From the NCBI GenBank assembly GCA_040403075.1, contig JBBALJ010000004.1, forward strand, positions 12,877 to 76,876: a stretch of 64,000 bases of DNA. Direction: 5' to 3'. The stretch is from RGVD01 sp040403075 (GTDB taxonomy: Bacteria > Bacteroidota > Bacteroidia > UKL13-3). Positions within the stretch are counted from its first letter, which is position 1. Each line of letters starts with the position of its first letter. Shown in pieces: positions 1-8,414 of the stretch. The translations under genes and the position numbers were made by a program. A model generated the notes under the pieces. It ran no database searches and was not told where the DNA came from. It was given only the letters and a program-made list of their open reading frames with translations.

Positions 1-1255
1 TATTAGATATCATGATCAATTTTAAATCATCAGTTTCTTGTTTTTTTAGAAGCGAGGCAAATGAATCAGCATTTTGGTTACTTTCTATAAATACGTCTAC
101 ACCAACAATTTTTTCAATCGAATTCGATCTTGGTGTTACCATCATTTTTTGATTTTCTGGTCGTTTTGGCAAATGAAATTCAGCTTTGAGTTTGCTAACC
201 CTGGCCTTACCTTCTGCTGGTTCTTTTCCTAGATTGGAAATGATAGCTTTAGCAAATTCTGTGGTACTTAATGATGGGGTTTCATTGTTTCCAAAGTCAC
301 CTGTATGGGCTCCATTTTCAAGCGTGAACAAAAGTGAATTTTCAATTCGCGCGGCATATTCCATTAGCCCTAAATGACGAAGCAACATAAAACTACTTAA
401 TAATAGTGCAGTTGGGTTGGCAATATTTTTACCTGTTATATCTGGAGCTGTGCCGTGAACTGCTTCGAAAATGGAAATGTTTTCACCAATATTGGCTGAA
501 GGAGCAAAACCAAGTCCACCAACCAAACCCGCGCATAAGTCACTCATGATATCTCCTTGTAAGTTAGTTAGCACAACTACCTGAAATTGTTGTGGCTTTG
601 CTACCAATTTCATTGCTAAGTCATCTACAATGATGTCATTGGCTTCAATCTCTGGAAAATCTTTTGCAACTTCATAGAAGGTTTCTAAGAATAATCCATC
701 AGTTAATTTCATGATATTGGCTTTGTGAGCACAAGTAACTTTTGTAAAACCTTCTTTCCTTGCCATTTCAAAAGCAAATTTGTGTACTTGGATACTTCCA
801 GGTCGAGTAATGAATCTGCGGCAAAGTGCCACATCTTGGGTAAGCATATGCTCAATTCCTCCATAAGTACCTTCAATATTTTCACGAACAATGGTTAGGT
901 CAATTGGAATGCCTGCTTTTGAAAAAACAGTGTCAACTCCAACTAGTGAGCGGAAATGCCTGCGATTGGCAAAAGTGCTCCAAGTTTTTCGAGCTGTAAC
1001 ATTGATACTTTTTACACCTTTTCCTTTAGGTGTTTCCATAGGTCCTTTAAATAGAATACCATTGGTTTCAACACTTTCTTTTGCTTTTTCTGTCATTCCT
1101 GAGCTATGTCCCTGTAAGTATATGTCTTTACCCATTTCGATAAATTCATACTCTAGAGGTACTTGAGCGGCATCAAATATTTGTAAAACAGCATCCATTA
1201 TTTCAGTGCCTATTCCATCACCTTTTGCAACTGATATTTTTTGTTTTTTCAACAT
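1..1255 (-). CDS. icd: NADP-dependent isocitrate dehydrogenase, 3' end off the window
   Basis: Oxidative decarboxylation of isocitrate to 2-oxoglutarate in the TCA cycle, cytoplasmic. I translated the minus strand from the ATG at 1255; about 418 codons are open to the window edge. Visible features are an N-terminal GDGIGTEI, the substrate-loop VRENIEGTYGG (about residues 123-133), the lysine segment HKANIMK (177-183), the metal-binding NLQGDIMSDL (231-240) and the cofactor loop HGTAPDI (267-273). After the usual dehydrogenase core there is an extension containing VGVDVFIE, which fits the roughly 480-residue Rickettsia/Bacteroidota-type enzyme rather than isopropylmalate dehydrogenase. No terminator can be seen because the gene leaves the window. 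Isopropylmalate dehydrogenase is the alternative but is less likely given length and extension. Confidence 0.88.
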   Translation of the reverse strand, partial: MLKKQKISVAKGDGIGTEIMDAVLQIFDAAQVPLEYEFIEMGKDIYLQGHSSGMTEKAKESVETNGILFKGPMETPKGKGVKSINVTARKTWSTFANRRHFRSLVGVDTVFSKAGIPIDLTIVRENIEGTYGGIEHMLTQDVALCRRFITRPGSIQVHKFAFEMARKEGFTKVTCAHKANIMKLTDGLFLETFYEVAKDFPEIEANDIIVDDLAMKLVAKPQQFQVVVLTNLQGDIMSDLCAGLVGGLGFAPSANIGENISIFEAVHGTAPDITGKNIANPTALLLSSFMLLRHLGLMEYAARIENSLLFTLENGAHTGDFGNNETPSLSTTEFAKAIISNLGKEPAEGKARVSKLKAEFHLPKRPENQKMMVTPRSNSIEKIVGVDVFIESNQNADSFASLLKKQETDDLKLIMISN

Positions 1256-1366
1256 TATTAATATTATATTAAAATTTTATAAGCTGCAAAAGTATCGTTT
1301 TTGTTGAGGTTGACATAATCTTGTATATTAAATTATTTACATTATCAAAACAAAGCAACTTAATTT

Positions 1367-1374
1367 TACTTTTG
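1367..1374 (+). promoter_or_regulatory. Putative minus-7 box (TACTTTTG) of the AlbA_2 gene
   Basis: Exact match to the Bacteroidota TAnnTTTG minus-7 consensus, ending 8 nt before the ATG at 1383. No convincing TTG minus-33 element is seen at the expected distance. Confidence 0.4.
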
Positions 1375-1382
1375 AGCTTGTT

Positions 1383-2012
1383 ATGAATATTCACCCTATA
1401 TATAAATTGATAGCGGAAGGCGAGAATGACACATTGGATTTTAAAAAGACAATTTCTTCAGCCTCAAAAATTGCCAAAACAATGGCAGCCTTTGCCAATC
1501 ATAAGGGTGGTCGCTTATTAGTAGGGGTTAATGATAACAAAACCATTTCAGGTACAAGAAGTGAAGACGATAAATATATGCTTGATTTGGCAGCTCATTT
1601 TTATTGTAAACCGGAAATTAATATTGAATTAATAGATTGGGAGATAGGAGGCAAGCCAGTTATTGAATGCATTATAGCTGAAGGAAAAGAGAAACCCTAT
1701 TACGCCAAAGATGAAGATGGAAAATGGTGGGTTCATATTCGAGTAAAAGACAAAACGCTACTAGCTAGTAAGGTGGTAGTCGATGTATTGAGGAGAAATA
1801 CTAATTCTCAAGGTGCAATGATTCAATACTCAAAACACGAGGAGAGTTTGCTGAAATTTTTAGAAAAATCAGAAAAGGCAACTTTAAAAGATATTTGCAA
1901 ACTACTTAATTTTTCAAAATGGAGAACACAAAAAATGCTTGTAAACCTTGTAAGCGCTGGAATTATTAGAAATCATACCACCGAAAAAACTGAATTTTTT
2001 ACTTTAAGTTGA
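1383..2012 (+). CDS. AlbA_2 (Schlafen-type) domain protein with C-terminal winged helix
   Basis: A 209-residue protein. The first about 115 residues match the AlbA_2/divergent AAA-4 pattern: the E-x-DFKKTIS start, then AFANHKGGRLLVGVNDN, a glycine-rich segment typical of this putative nucleic-acid or nucleotide-binding fold. The last about 65 residues (LLKFLEKSEKATLKDICKLL onward) look like a winged helix-turn-helix. The architecture suggests a transcriptional regulator, but target and ligand cannot be read from sequence. It is a single gene, divergent from icd, with a minus-7 box 8 nt upstream of the ATG. It is shorter than many AlbA_2 proteins, which often carry a large helicase-like C-terminal region. 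Confidence 0.7.
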   Translation: MNIHPIYKLIAEGENDTLDFKKTISSASKIAKTMAAFANHKGGRLLVGVNDNKTISGTRSEDDKYMLDLAAHFYCKPEINIELIDWEIGGKPVIECIIAEGKEKPYYAKDEDGKWWVHIRVKDKTLLASKVVVDVLRRNTNSQGAMIQYSKHEESLLKFLEKSEKATLKDICKLLNFSKWRTQKMLVNLVSAGIIRNHTTEKTEFFTLS

Positions 2013-2054
2013 TTTTAGGTAAATTTTAAGCAAGGTATTTGATATTTTTACAGC

Positions 2055-2510
2055 ATGAAAAAAGCCATAGCCCTAATTATTCTAAGTTTGACATTTTTTA
2101 CCCAAGCCAAAAGTCAATATCTTCGTAAAGACAATATGCAGAACTTTGTTTATTTCTTTGATAATGGCTTTGATAAAATTGATCTGACTCAAACTTTAGA
2201 AATAAGCAGAGCATTTTTTACCAGAGGAACACCTCACCTTTTTATGATAACAAAAAATGCTGGATACAACGAATCAAAACGAAATTTGGTGCAATCTTAT
2301 ACAGCTTTTGTAAGAGATGAAAATAATCAAAATTTGAAGGTTTTTACCATGAAAACCCCAATTCTAACGAAGGAAATTCAAACATATATTTTTGGCTGTA
2401 AGCCTGGTTCTAGTATAATGTTTAGCGAGGTTAGATTAAGTGTTGTAGAACCAAATTTGAATAAAGATAAATCAAATAAACCCGCAGCTTTTTATATTTA
2501 CTTGAAATAA
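2055..2510 (+). CDS. Small secreted protein of unknown function
   Basis: A 151-residue protein not recognised as a named family. Residues 1-20 form a classical signal peptide (two lysines, a hydrophobic stretch, then QAKSQ as the likely cleavage site), so it should be periplasmic or surface exposed. The mature part has alternating hydrophobic residues (FVYFFDNG, SIMFSEVRLSVV, AAFYIYL), consistent with a small beta-rich fold ending in a beta strand. It lies 42 nt after the AlbA_2 gene and 18 nt before purQ, but purQ seems to have its own promoter. No function is proposed. Confidence 0.55.
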   Translation: MKKAIALIILSLTFFTQAKSQYLRKDNMQNFVYFFDNGFDKIDLTQTLEISRAFFTRGTPHLFMITKNAGYNESKRNLVQSYTAFVRDENNQNLKVFTMKTPILTKEIQTYIFGCKPGSSIMFSEVRLSVVEPNLNKDKSNKPAAFYIYLK

Positions 2511-2515
2511 AAATT

Positions 2516-2523
2516 TAAGTTTG
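2516..2523 (+). promoter_or_regulatory. Putative minus-7 box (TAAGTTTG) of purQ
   Basis: Exact TAnnTTTG match ending 5 nt before the purQ ATG, so the predicted transcript would start at or next to the start codon. It overlaps the gap after the preceding stop codon. Confidence 0.45.
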
Positions 2524-2528
2524 TACCC

Positions 2529-3221
2529 ATGAAAGTAGGCGTTTTAATTTTTCCTGGCTCCAATTGTGATAAAGATGCAGTTTGGGCATTTCAAAACCTG
2601 TTTGGCCAGGAGGTAGTTGAATTGTGGCATAAAGACACAGATTTACAAGGTGTTGACTTGGTGTTTCTGCCTGGAGGGTTTAGCTATGGGGACTATTTAC
2701 GCAGTGGTGCCATCGCTCGTTTTTCGCCTATTATGCAAAGTGTTATCGACTTTGCCAACAAAGGTGGTTTAGTTTGGGGGGTTTGTAATGGCTTTCAAAT
2801 ATTATGTGAAAGCGGTTTGTTGCCAGGAGTATTATTGCATAATGATCACCAAAAATTCAACTGTAAAAATATTTATTTGACTTGTGAGAGTGCCAACTCG
2901 CAAATAACTAATAAAATTAAGCCACAATCGGTACTTCAAATACCTATTGCACATGGTGAAGGAAGATTTTATTGTGATGAATCTACATTGGCTGCACTTA
3001 AAACTAATGACCAGATTTTATTCAAATATTGTGATGCAAATGGAAATATTTCAGATGAAGCAAATCCGAATGGCTCACTTGAAAATATAGCTGGTATTTG
3101 CAATTTAGGAAGAAATGTATTTGGTATGATGCCACATCCTGAAAGGGTTGTAGATGCTGATATATATAATACAGACGGAAGAATTTTGTTTGAAAGCTTA
3201 CTACAAATGGTAGAGGCTTAA
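2529..3221 (+). CDS. purQ: Phosphoribosylformylglycinamidine synthase subunit PurQ
   Basis: Glutamine amidotransferase subunit of FGAM synthase, the fourth step of de novo purine synthesis; it supplies ammonia to PurL with PurS as bridge. The 230-residue length is normal for the stand-alone subunit. Class I glutaminase features are visible: PGGFSYGDYLRSGAIARFS (residues 48-66), the nucleophile Cys86 in GVCNGFQIL, and the C-terminal MMPHPERVVD carrying the His and Glu of the triad. PurM is encoded far away in this window (36.5 kb) and no purL/purS is present, so the pathway genes are dispersed. It is convergent with the TPR gene, only 3 nt apart. Confidence 0.95.
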   Translation: MKVGVLIFPGSNCDKDAVWAFQNLFGQEVVELWHKDTDLQGVDLVFLPGGFSYGDYLRSGAIARFSPIMQSVIDFANKGGLVWGVCNGFQILCESGLLPGVLLHNDHQKFNCKNIYLTCESANSQITNKIKPQSVLQIPIAHGEGRFYCDESTLAALKTNDQILFKYCDANGNISDEANPNGSLENIAGICNLGRNVFGMMPHPERVVDADIYNTDGRILFESLLQMVEA

Positions 3222-3224
3222 TCC

Positions 3225-5036
3225 TTATTCTAACACATCACCTCTTAGTAATCGATACCTCTTTCTTGCTTCAGTTAAAAAGAAACTTCCAGGATATTTC
3301 TCTATAAATTGCTCATAAAGTTGCTTTGCTTTATCCTTATTGTTTAGTTTCTTTTCGTAAAGTTCGGCTAGGTTGAAGAGTGCATTATCACCTAAAATAT
3401 CGCTACCGTGCTCATTTACAACAATATTATAGAATTTCTCAGCTTCTGAATAGTTTTTCTTTTTCACAAAAATCTGAGCTTTTTTGAAGTAAATATCATC
3501 AGTAAGCGCATGTTTCGGAAAAAGCAGATTGATACTATCAAGTATTTGTAAAGCAACATCTGTTTTGTTTTGGTAATAATTCAAATCGGCTCTTGAAAAC
3601 ATCTTCAAGGCATCTTCAACACTATCAACCGTATTGTCTTGAATAAGTAAGGACAGCTCGAGGGCATTGTTGGCAATCAGCTGTGTGGTAACAGTTTTCA
3701 GTACATCCAATTGGGCCTTGGCCCATTCAAACTCTCCTATATAATAGCTTAACCTAGCATTACGTAATTTGGCTTCCTGTCCAATAGGTTCCTCCATATA
3801 CTCCTTATCCACTTGTCCATAAAGTAGCATGGCATCCCACACCTCACCTTTCAAAACATACAAATCTCCAAGCTCCAATTTGCACTCTGCCTTAAACTTA
3901 TTCTCACTTCTAGGCGCATTAATAAGTTCGCTAAAATTAGCCATTGCCGAGGGCATATCATTTAAATAGTAGGCTTGAAGTCTTGCCAATTCCCTCTGAG
4001 CATTTTGTGTAAATGGGTTTTTACCAAATTCATCTAAAAAGGCATTATAGTTTGTTTCAACAACTTTAAGGTCTGCATCTGAGTAATTGCTGTTTAATAT
4101 TTTTCTTCTTTGTGCTTCAAGAATTCCCATTTTAGACATGGTATAATTGTTTTTATCTTTCCCCATTAGCACCACTTGATTAAAAATATTTACAGCCGCA
4201 TCATAATACTCATTTGATATGGCTAAATTACCTAATTCTATTAGTCTTGCGCCTTCTTCTTTGAATTTTTTGTCTAATGATTTGGCTTGAAGCAATGCAT
4301 TGTCAAAGTCTTTTTTCTGAACATACATCCAAACGAGCATTTCATAAAAAATAGGATTTTCAGCTTGAGTTTTTGTGCGTTTTAATAGGGCTGATTTAAG
4401 CAAATCAAATTCTGCAGGCTTTTGAATATAATTTTGAAAATAGCCCTGAATATCATCCAACAACTTTTCATCAATACTCATACTGTTCAAATACTCTTCA
4501 ATCATTTCCTTCACATTTCCAATCTCACCATACAGATTTCCTAGTTCTGTTGAATATGCCAAATTCCTTCCTTGCATTTTTCTGCCTTTCAAATAGGTTT
4601 CAATGGCATATTCTTTTTCACCCCTTTTGATAAAAGCATTACCGGTTTCGTTTATTTGTTCCCCCTCAAGTTTTAGTTTTTTGATAATGTCATCAAACTG
4701 CTGTTTGGCTTTGTCTGCTTTACCAAATTTTTTCATGACGTAGCCCAAATCTACTGTATAGTATGGGTTTCTATCGTTTTTTCGAATCTGTTTTTTTACT
4801 AATTTTTCTGCCTCTTCAGCTTTGTTAAGATTGAAATAACAAGAGAGTAGGTTGTCATAAAAGTAAATGGATTGCATGTTTTTATTCAATAGCTTTTCAT
4901 ACATATCAGCAGCTTTGTCAAACTCATTGTTACTAAAATACTGTGATGCCAATTGCTCATCTTTGGCTTGTCCGAAAGATAGAACAGAGCACATTAATAG
5001 AATAAATAGTATAGAAAATCTTAAATAAAATTTCAT
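3225..5036 (-). CDS. Secreted TPR-repeat protein
   Basis: A 603-residue protein. Residues 1-23 are a signal peptide ending SFGQA. The rest is a chain of tetratricopeptide-like helical pairs, clearest at residues 30-110 (YFSNNEFDKAADMYEKLL, then NLNKAEEAEKLV) and again near the C-terminus (KKKNYSEAEKFYNIVV, NKDKAKQLYEQFIEKYPG). The final repeats resemble the outer-membrane assembly TPR proteins (BamD/YbgF style), so a scaffold role in the periplasm is plausible. Exact partner unknown. A second, separate TPR protein is encoded at 8.4 kb. The gene is monocistronic as far as can be seen. Confidence 0.75.
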   Translation of the reverse strand: MKFYLRFSILFILLMCSVLSFGQAKDEQLASQYFSNNEFDKAADMYEKLLNKNMQSIYFYDNLLSCYFNLNKAEEAEKLVKKQIRKNDRNPYYTVDLGYVMKKFGKADKAKQQFDDIIKKLKLEGEQINETGNAFIKRGEKEYAIETYLKGRKMQGRNLAYSTELGNLYGEIGNVKEMIEEYLNSMSIDEKLLDDIQGYFQNYIQKPAEFDLLKSALLKRTKTQAENPIFYEMLVWMYVQKKDFDNALLQAKSLDKKFKEEGARLIELGNLAISNEYYDAAVNIFNQVVLMGKDKNNYTMSKMGILEAQRRKILNSNYSDADLKVVETNYNAFLDEFGKNPFTQNAQRELARLQAYYLNDMPSAMANFSELINAPRSENKFKAECKLELGDLYVLKGEVWDAMLLYGQVDKEYMEEPIGQEAKLRNARLSYYIGEFEWAKAQLDVLKTVTTQLIANNALELSLLIQDNTVDSVEDALKMFSRADLNYYQNKTDVALQILDSINLLFPKHALTDDIYFKKAQIFVKKKNYSEAEKFYNIVVNEHGSDILGDNALFNLAELYEKKLNNKDKAKQLYEQFIEKYPGSFFLTEARKRYRLLRGDVLE

Positions 5037-5251
5037 CAGTTGAAAAAACGAAAGTAAGAAGCTAATTTATATAATTCTGCATTTGTTTGGAAGAAATTTG
5101 AAAGGAACGAAAAAGTTTAACTTTAATTGACTTGCGATTCAACTACAACCTTTTCAATTGAATTACAACAATGACTAATATTTCTATATTTGTCAAATAA
5201 GAACCTAAAATACGATAGCGTTAAAACTTTCGTTTTAAAAAAGTAACTCAT

Positions 5252-6718
5252 TTGGCATCACTAAAAAAACTAGCATCCGAAACCGCCATATACGGCATGA
5301 GCACCATAGTTGGGCGTTTGCTCAATTATTTGTTGGTACCTTTGCACACTCGTATTTTCAATCCCAGTGAATATGGTGCTGTAACTGAGTTGTACTCCTA
5401 TGTGGCTTTTTTTACTGTGGTATTAACTTATGGGATGGAAACGGCTTTCTTTCGCTTTTGTCAGAAACAAGACCCCAACAAAGTTTTTAGCACTTCGTTC
5501 AATTCTGTATTAATTTCTTCTGCTATTTTCTTTGCGTTGGTAGCTGGTTTTGCCTCTCCCATTGCACATTTTTTAGATTATCCCAATCATACAGAATACA
5601 TCACTTTATTTGCAGGTATTTTGGCTTTGGATGCCTTGGCTTCCATACCTTTTGCTATGCTTAGGCAGTTGAAACGCCCCATTAAATTTGCTATTATCAA
5701 AAACATCAATATTGGTATAACCATTATTTTAAACTTGTATTTTTTGATGCTTTGTCCCTATCTGCAAATTCATTATCCAGATAATTTATTACTTCAAACA
5801 TATAACCCTGCCATCGGCATTGGATATGTGTTTTATGCCAATTTAGCTGGAAGCTTAATTTGTGTTCCATTGTTATGGAAAGAGATTTCAGGAGCTAAAA
5901 ATGGCCTCGATTCGAAACTTTGGAAGGAGCTATTTTTATATGCTTTCCCAATATTAGTGGTGGGTTTAGCAGGCATGATTAATGAAACTTTTAGCCGAGT
6001 TATGTTTAAATTTTTAATGCCCAATAACAAAAACGTGATGAACGATTTGGGGATTTTTGGTGCAAACATACGCTTTGCAGTTTTGATGAATTTGTTCATT
6101 CAGGCTTTCAGATATGCCGCAGAGCCCTTCTTTTTTAGCCAATCAAAAAATGCAGATAGAGACAAAACCTATGCTCGTGTAATGCATTATTTTAGCATTG
6201 CATGTATGCTTATTTTCTTGTTGGTAACACTTTTTATACATCAGTTTAAGGGCTTTATTGGTCCTAAGTTTCATGAGGGTTTAGGTATTGTTCCCATCTT
6301 GTTGTTAGGAAATATGTTTTTAGGTATTTATTACAATTTATCCATTTGGTACAAACTAAGCGATCAAACCAAATATGGTGCTTATATTTCCTTATTTGGT
6401 GCTGTTTTAACCATTACACTCAATATGGTATTGATACCTTCCTTTGGATATCACGGTGCGGCATGGGTTACCTTTATAACCTATTTTAGCATAACAGCTG
6501 TGAGCTATTGGTTTGGGCAAAAGAAATATCCGATACCCTATAATCTCAAAAAGTTTGCAACATACCTTGCCTTTACATTAGGCGTTTTCTTTTTACACAA
6601 ATTTTTAATTAGTATTGTTTCTAATCAATGGACCTTGGTAGGTATTCAAACTTTATTGTTTGCTTTATTTGCTTCTGTAGTGTTTATGATTGAGAAGAAA
6701 AATAAATTCAACATTTAA
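5252..6718 (+). CDS. Polysaccharide biosynthesis flippase (MATE/Wzx-like)
   Basis: An integral membrane protein of 488 residues with about 12-14 hydrophobic segments across its full length. The start MASLKKLASETAIYGMST followed by VGRLLNYLLVPLHTRIF is characteristic of Bacteroidota lipopolysaccharide/O-antigen flippases, which move lipid-linked sugar units across the inner membrane. The start codon is TTG; the family-typical N-terminus begins there and no in-frame ATG lies closer, so I kept it. Sugar-nucleotide genes in this window (7.3 kb, 31.7-36.5 kb) fit a polysaccharide role. The substrate cannot be inferred. Confidence 0.85.
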   Translation: MASLKKLASETAIYGMSTIVGRLLNYLLVPLHTRIFNPSEYGAVTELYSYVAFFTVVLTYGMETAFFRFCQKQDPNKVFSTSFNSVLISSAIFFALVAGFASPIAHFLDYPNHTEYITLFAGILALDALASIPFAMLRQLKRPIKFAIIKNINIGITIILNLYFLMLCPYLQIHYPDNLLLQTYNPAIGIGYVFYANLAGSLICVPLLWKEISGAKNGLDSKLWKELFLYAFPILVVGLAGMINETFSRVMFKFLMPNNKNVMNDLGIFGANIRFAVLMNLFIQAFRYAAEPFFFSQSKNADRDKTYARVMHYFSIACMLIFLLVTLFIHQFKGFIGPKFHEGLGIVPILLLGNMFLGIYYNLSIWYKLSDQTKYGAYISLFGAVLTITLNMVLIPSFGYHGAAWVTFITYFSITAVSYWFGQKKYPIPYNLKKFATYLAFTLGVFFLHKFLISIVSNQWTLVGIQTLLFALFASVVFMIEKKNKFNI

Positions 6719-6723
6719 TGTAC

Positions 6724-6743
6724 GTGCGAAAAATTTTTCGCAC
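6724..6743. repeat. Perfect 20-bp palindrome between flippase and dut
   Basis: The sequence GTGCGAAAAA is followed immediately by its exact reverse complement. It begins 6 nt after the flippase stop codon and ends 15 nt before the proposed dut start. It could be a factor-dependent or weak terminator, or a protein-binding site. There is no downstream T-run, so an intrinsic terminator is uncertain. Confidence 0.6.
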
Positions 6744-6758
6744 ATAGACTATTTTAAA

Positions 6759-7190
6759 GTGAACATAAAAATAATAAACAAAAGTCCCAATTCCCTACCT
6801 GCTTACGAAACCGAACATGCGGCTGGTATGGATTTGCGAGCATTTTTATCAGAAACTATTTTGCTCGAACCCATGCAAAGGCAATTAATACCAACGGGTT
6901 TATTTATTGAACTTCCTGTGGGATACGAGGCACAGATTCGACCACGCAGCGGATTGGCACTTAAACATGGTATCACGGTATTAAACAGCCCTGGTACAGT
7001 GGATGCAGATTACCGAGGTGAGATAAAAGTGCTTTTGATAAACTTAGGTACTGAGGATTTTGAAATAAAAAATGGAGAGCGTATTGCCCAAATGGTTATT
7101 GGTCAGTATGCAACGGCTGAATTTACTTTGGTTGAATCACTAAGTGAAACTAACAGAGGTGCTGGGGGATATGGGAGTACAGGAAAATAA
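6759..7190 (+). CDS. dut: dUTP diphosphatase
   Basis: Hydrolyses dUTP to dUMP and pyrophosphate, keeping uracil out of DNA and feeding ThyA (encoded at 14.5 kb). From the GTG at 6759 the product is 143 residues, the normal trimeric dUTPase length, beginning VNIKIINKSPNSLPAYET as in homologues. The open frame extends upstream to a TTG at 6690, but that extension overlaps the flippase gene and the palindrome and is not family-like. All five motifs are visible: AGMDLRA, PRSGLALKHG, GTVDADYRGEI, RIAQMVI and the C-terminal RGAGGYGSTG that closes over the active site. Confidence 0.93.
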   Translation: MNIKIINKSPNSLPAYETEHAAGMDLRAFLSETILLEPMQRQLIPTGLFIELPVGYEAQIRPRSGLALKHGITVLNSPGTVDADYRGEIKVLLINLGTEDFEIKNGERIAQMVIGQYATAEFTLVESLSETNRGAGGYGSTGK

Positions 7191-7233
7191 GACCATAATG
7201 TGGGAATGTGAATATTTGATAGAAATTAATAAA

Positions 7234-7241
7234 TACATTTG
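7234..7241 (+). promoter_or_regulatory. Putative minus-7 box (TACATTTG) of the nucleotidyltransferase gene
   Basis: Exact TAnnTTTG match 30 nt before the ATG at 7272. A TTTG lies at 7215-7218, but the 15-nt spacing is shorter than the usual about 19. Confidence 0.4.
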
Positions 7242-7271
7242 ACTTGAATTTTAAAATCGAAAAATAAGAAT

Positions 7272-8282
7272 ATGAAAATAATAGTACCTATGGCGGGTAT
7301 GGGTAAACGCATGAGACCTCACACCCTTACTACCCCAAAACCTTTAGTACCAGTAGCTGGTAAGCCGATTGTTCAAAAACTAATTGAAGACCTTGAGAAA
7401 GTTTGTGGTGCAGGCATTGAAGAAATTGCTTACATCATAGGACCTAGTTTTGGTAAAACAGTTGAAAATCAATTGGTATCTGTTGCTGAAAAATTAGGAG
7501 CTAAAGGAACCATCTATTACCAAGAAGAAGCACTTGGAACAGCGCATGCTATTATGTGTGCTAAAGAGAGTTTGTCGGGTAATGTGTTGGTAGTTTTTGC
7601 TGACACATTGTTCAAAGCTGATTTTGTTTTGGATAGAAGTAAAGATGGTATTATTTGGGTACAAAAAGTGGATGATCCAAAACCATTTGGTGTGGTAAAA
7701 GTTGATGCTAATAATGTTATCACTGATTTTGTAGAAAAGCCAGAGACATTTGTGAGCGACCTTGCTATTATTGGTATTTATTACTTCAAAGATGGTGAGT
7801 ATTTGAGAAGTGAATTGCAGTACTTGTTAGATAATGATATACGTGATAAAGGCGAATATCAATTGACCAATGCCTTGGAAAATATGAAGGCTAAAGGTTA
7901 CAAATTTGAACCTGGAAAAGTTACGGAATGGTTGGATTGCGGAAACAAAAACTCGACTGTATATACCAACGGTAGAATACTGCAGTTTATGCATGACAAC
8001 AAAGAAAAATTGGTTGATGAAACAGTTAGCAACCAAGATTCAATGATTATCCAACCATCATATGTTGGTAAAAATGTGAAGTTGATTCGTAGTTTGGTTG
8101 GCCCGTATGCGAGCATTGGAGATGGATGTACGGTTGAAAATTCAGTAGTTGGAAATTGCATTATTCAAACCAATACACAAATAAAAAATGCAGTGATTGA
8201 CAATGCCATGATTGGCAATTATGTTGCCTATACTGGTGAATCAAAAGATTTGAGCATCGGAGATTACACCACTATTTTGTAA
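7272..8282 (+). CDS. Sugar-1-phosphate nucleotidyltransferase with left-handed beta-helix tail
   Basis: A 336-residue enzyme that should transfer a nucleotide to a sugar-1-phosphate. The N-terminus has the family signature (AGMGKRMRPHTLTTPKPLVPVAGKPIV, here split: AGMGKRMRPHT at 8-18 and TPKPLVPVAGKP after it), and an internal GTAHAI plus DTLF give the nucleotide and metal sites. The last about 75 residues show hexapeptide-like spacing (YVGKNVKLIRSLVGPYASIG) expected of a left-handed beta helix, as in GlmU-like and RmlA-like long enzymes. A separate rfbA lies at 33.5 kb, so this is likely a different sugar specificity. Exact substrate undetermined. Confidence 0.82.
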   Translation: MKIIVPMAGMGKRMRPHTLTTPKPLVPVAGKPIVQKLIEDLEKVCGAGIEEIAYIIGPSFGKTVENQLVSVAEKLGAKGTIYYQEEALGTAHAIMCAKESLSGNVLVVFADTLFKADFVLDRSKDGIIWVQKVDDPKPFGVVKVDANNVITDFVEKPETFVSDLAIIGIYYFKDGEYLRSELQYLLDNDIRDKGEYQLTNALENMKAKGYKFEPGKVTEWLDCGNKNSTVYTNGRILQFMHDNKEKLVDETVSNQDSMIIQPSYVGKNVKLIRSLVGPYASIGDGCTVENSVVGNCIIQTNTQIKNAVIDNAMIGNYVAYTGESKDLSIGDYTTIL

Positions 8283-8325
8283 GATAAAATGGCTGATTAA
8301 ACATACTCAACTAATAATTAATTTA

Positions 8326-8357
8326 AACCTGCCACGTTTTTACTTGGCAGGTTTTTT
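8326..8357 (+). terminator. Intrinsic terminator after the nucleotidyltransferase
   Basis: Nine-base-pair perfect stem (AACCTGCCA at 8326-8334 with TGGCAGGTT at 8345-8353) followed by a T-run. Confidence 0.88.
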
Positions 8358-8414
8358 GTTTAACGGTAATTTAGTTTTACCAAAACTCTTGGCTTTTAAT
8401 TATGTTTGCTTTCC

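Noticed and set aside
6690..6758. Longer dut start at TTG 6690
   Set aside because: It overlaps the flippase gene and spans the palindrome, and the family N-terminus begins at the GTG at 6759.
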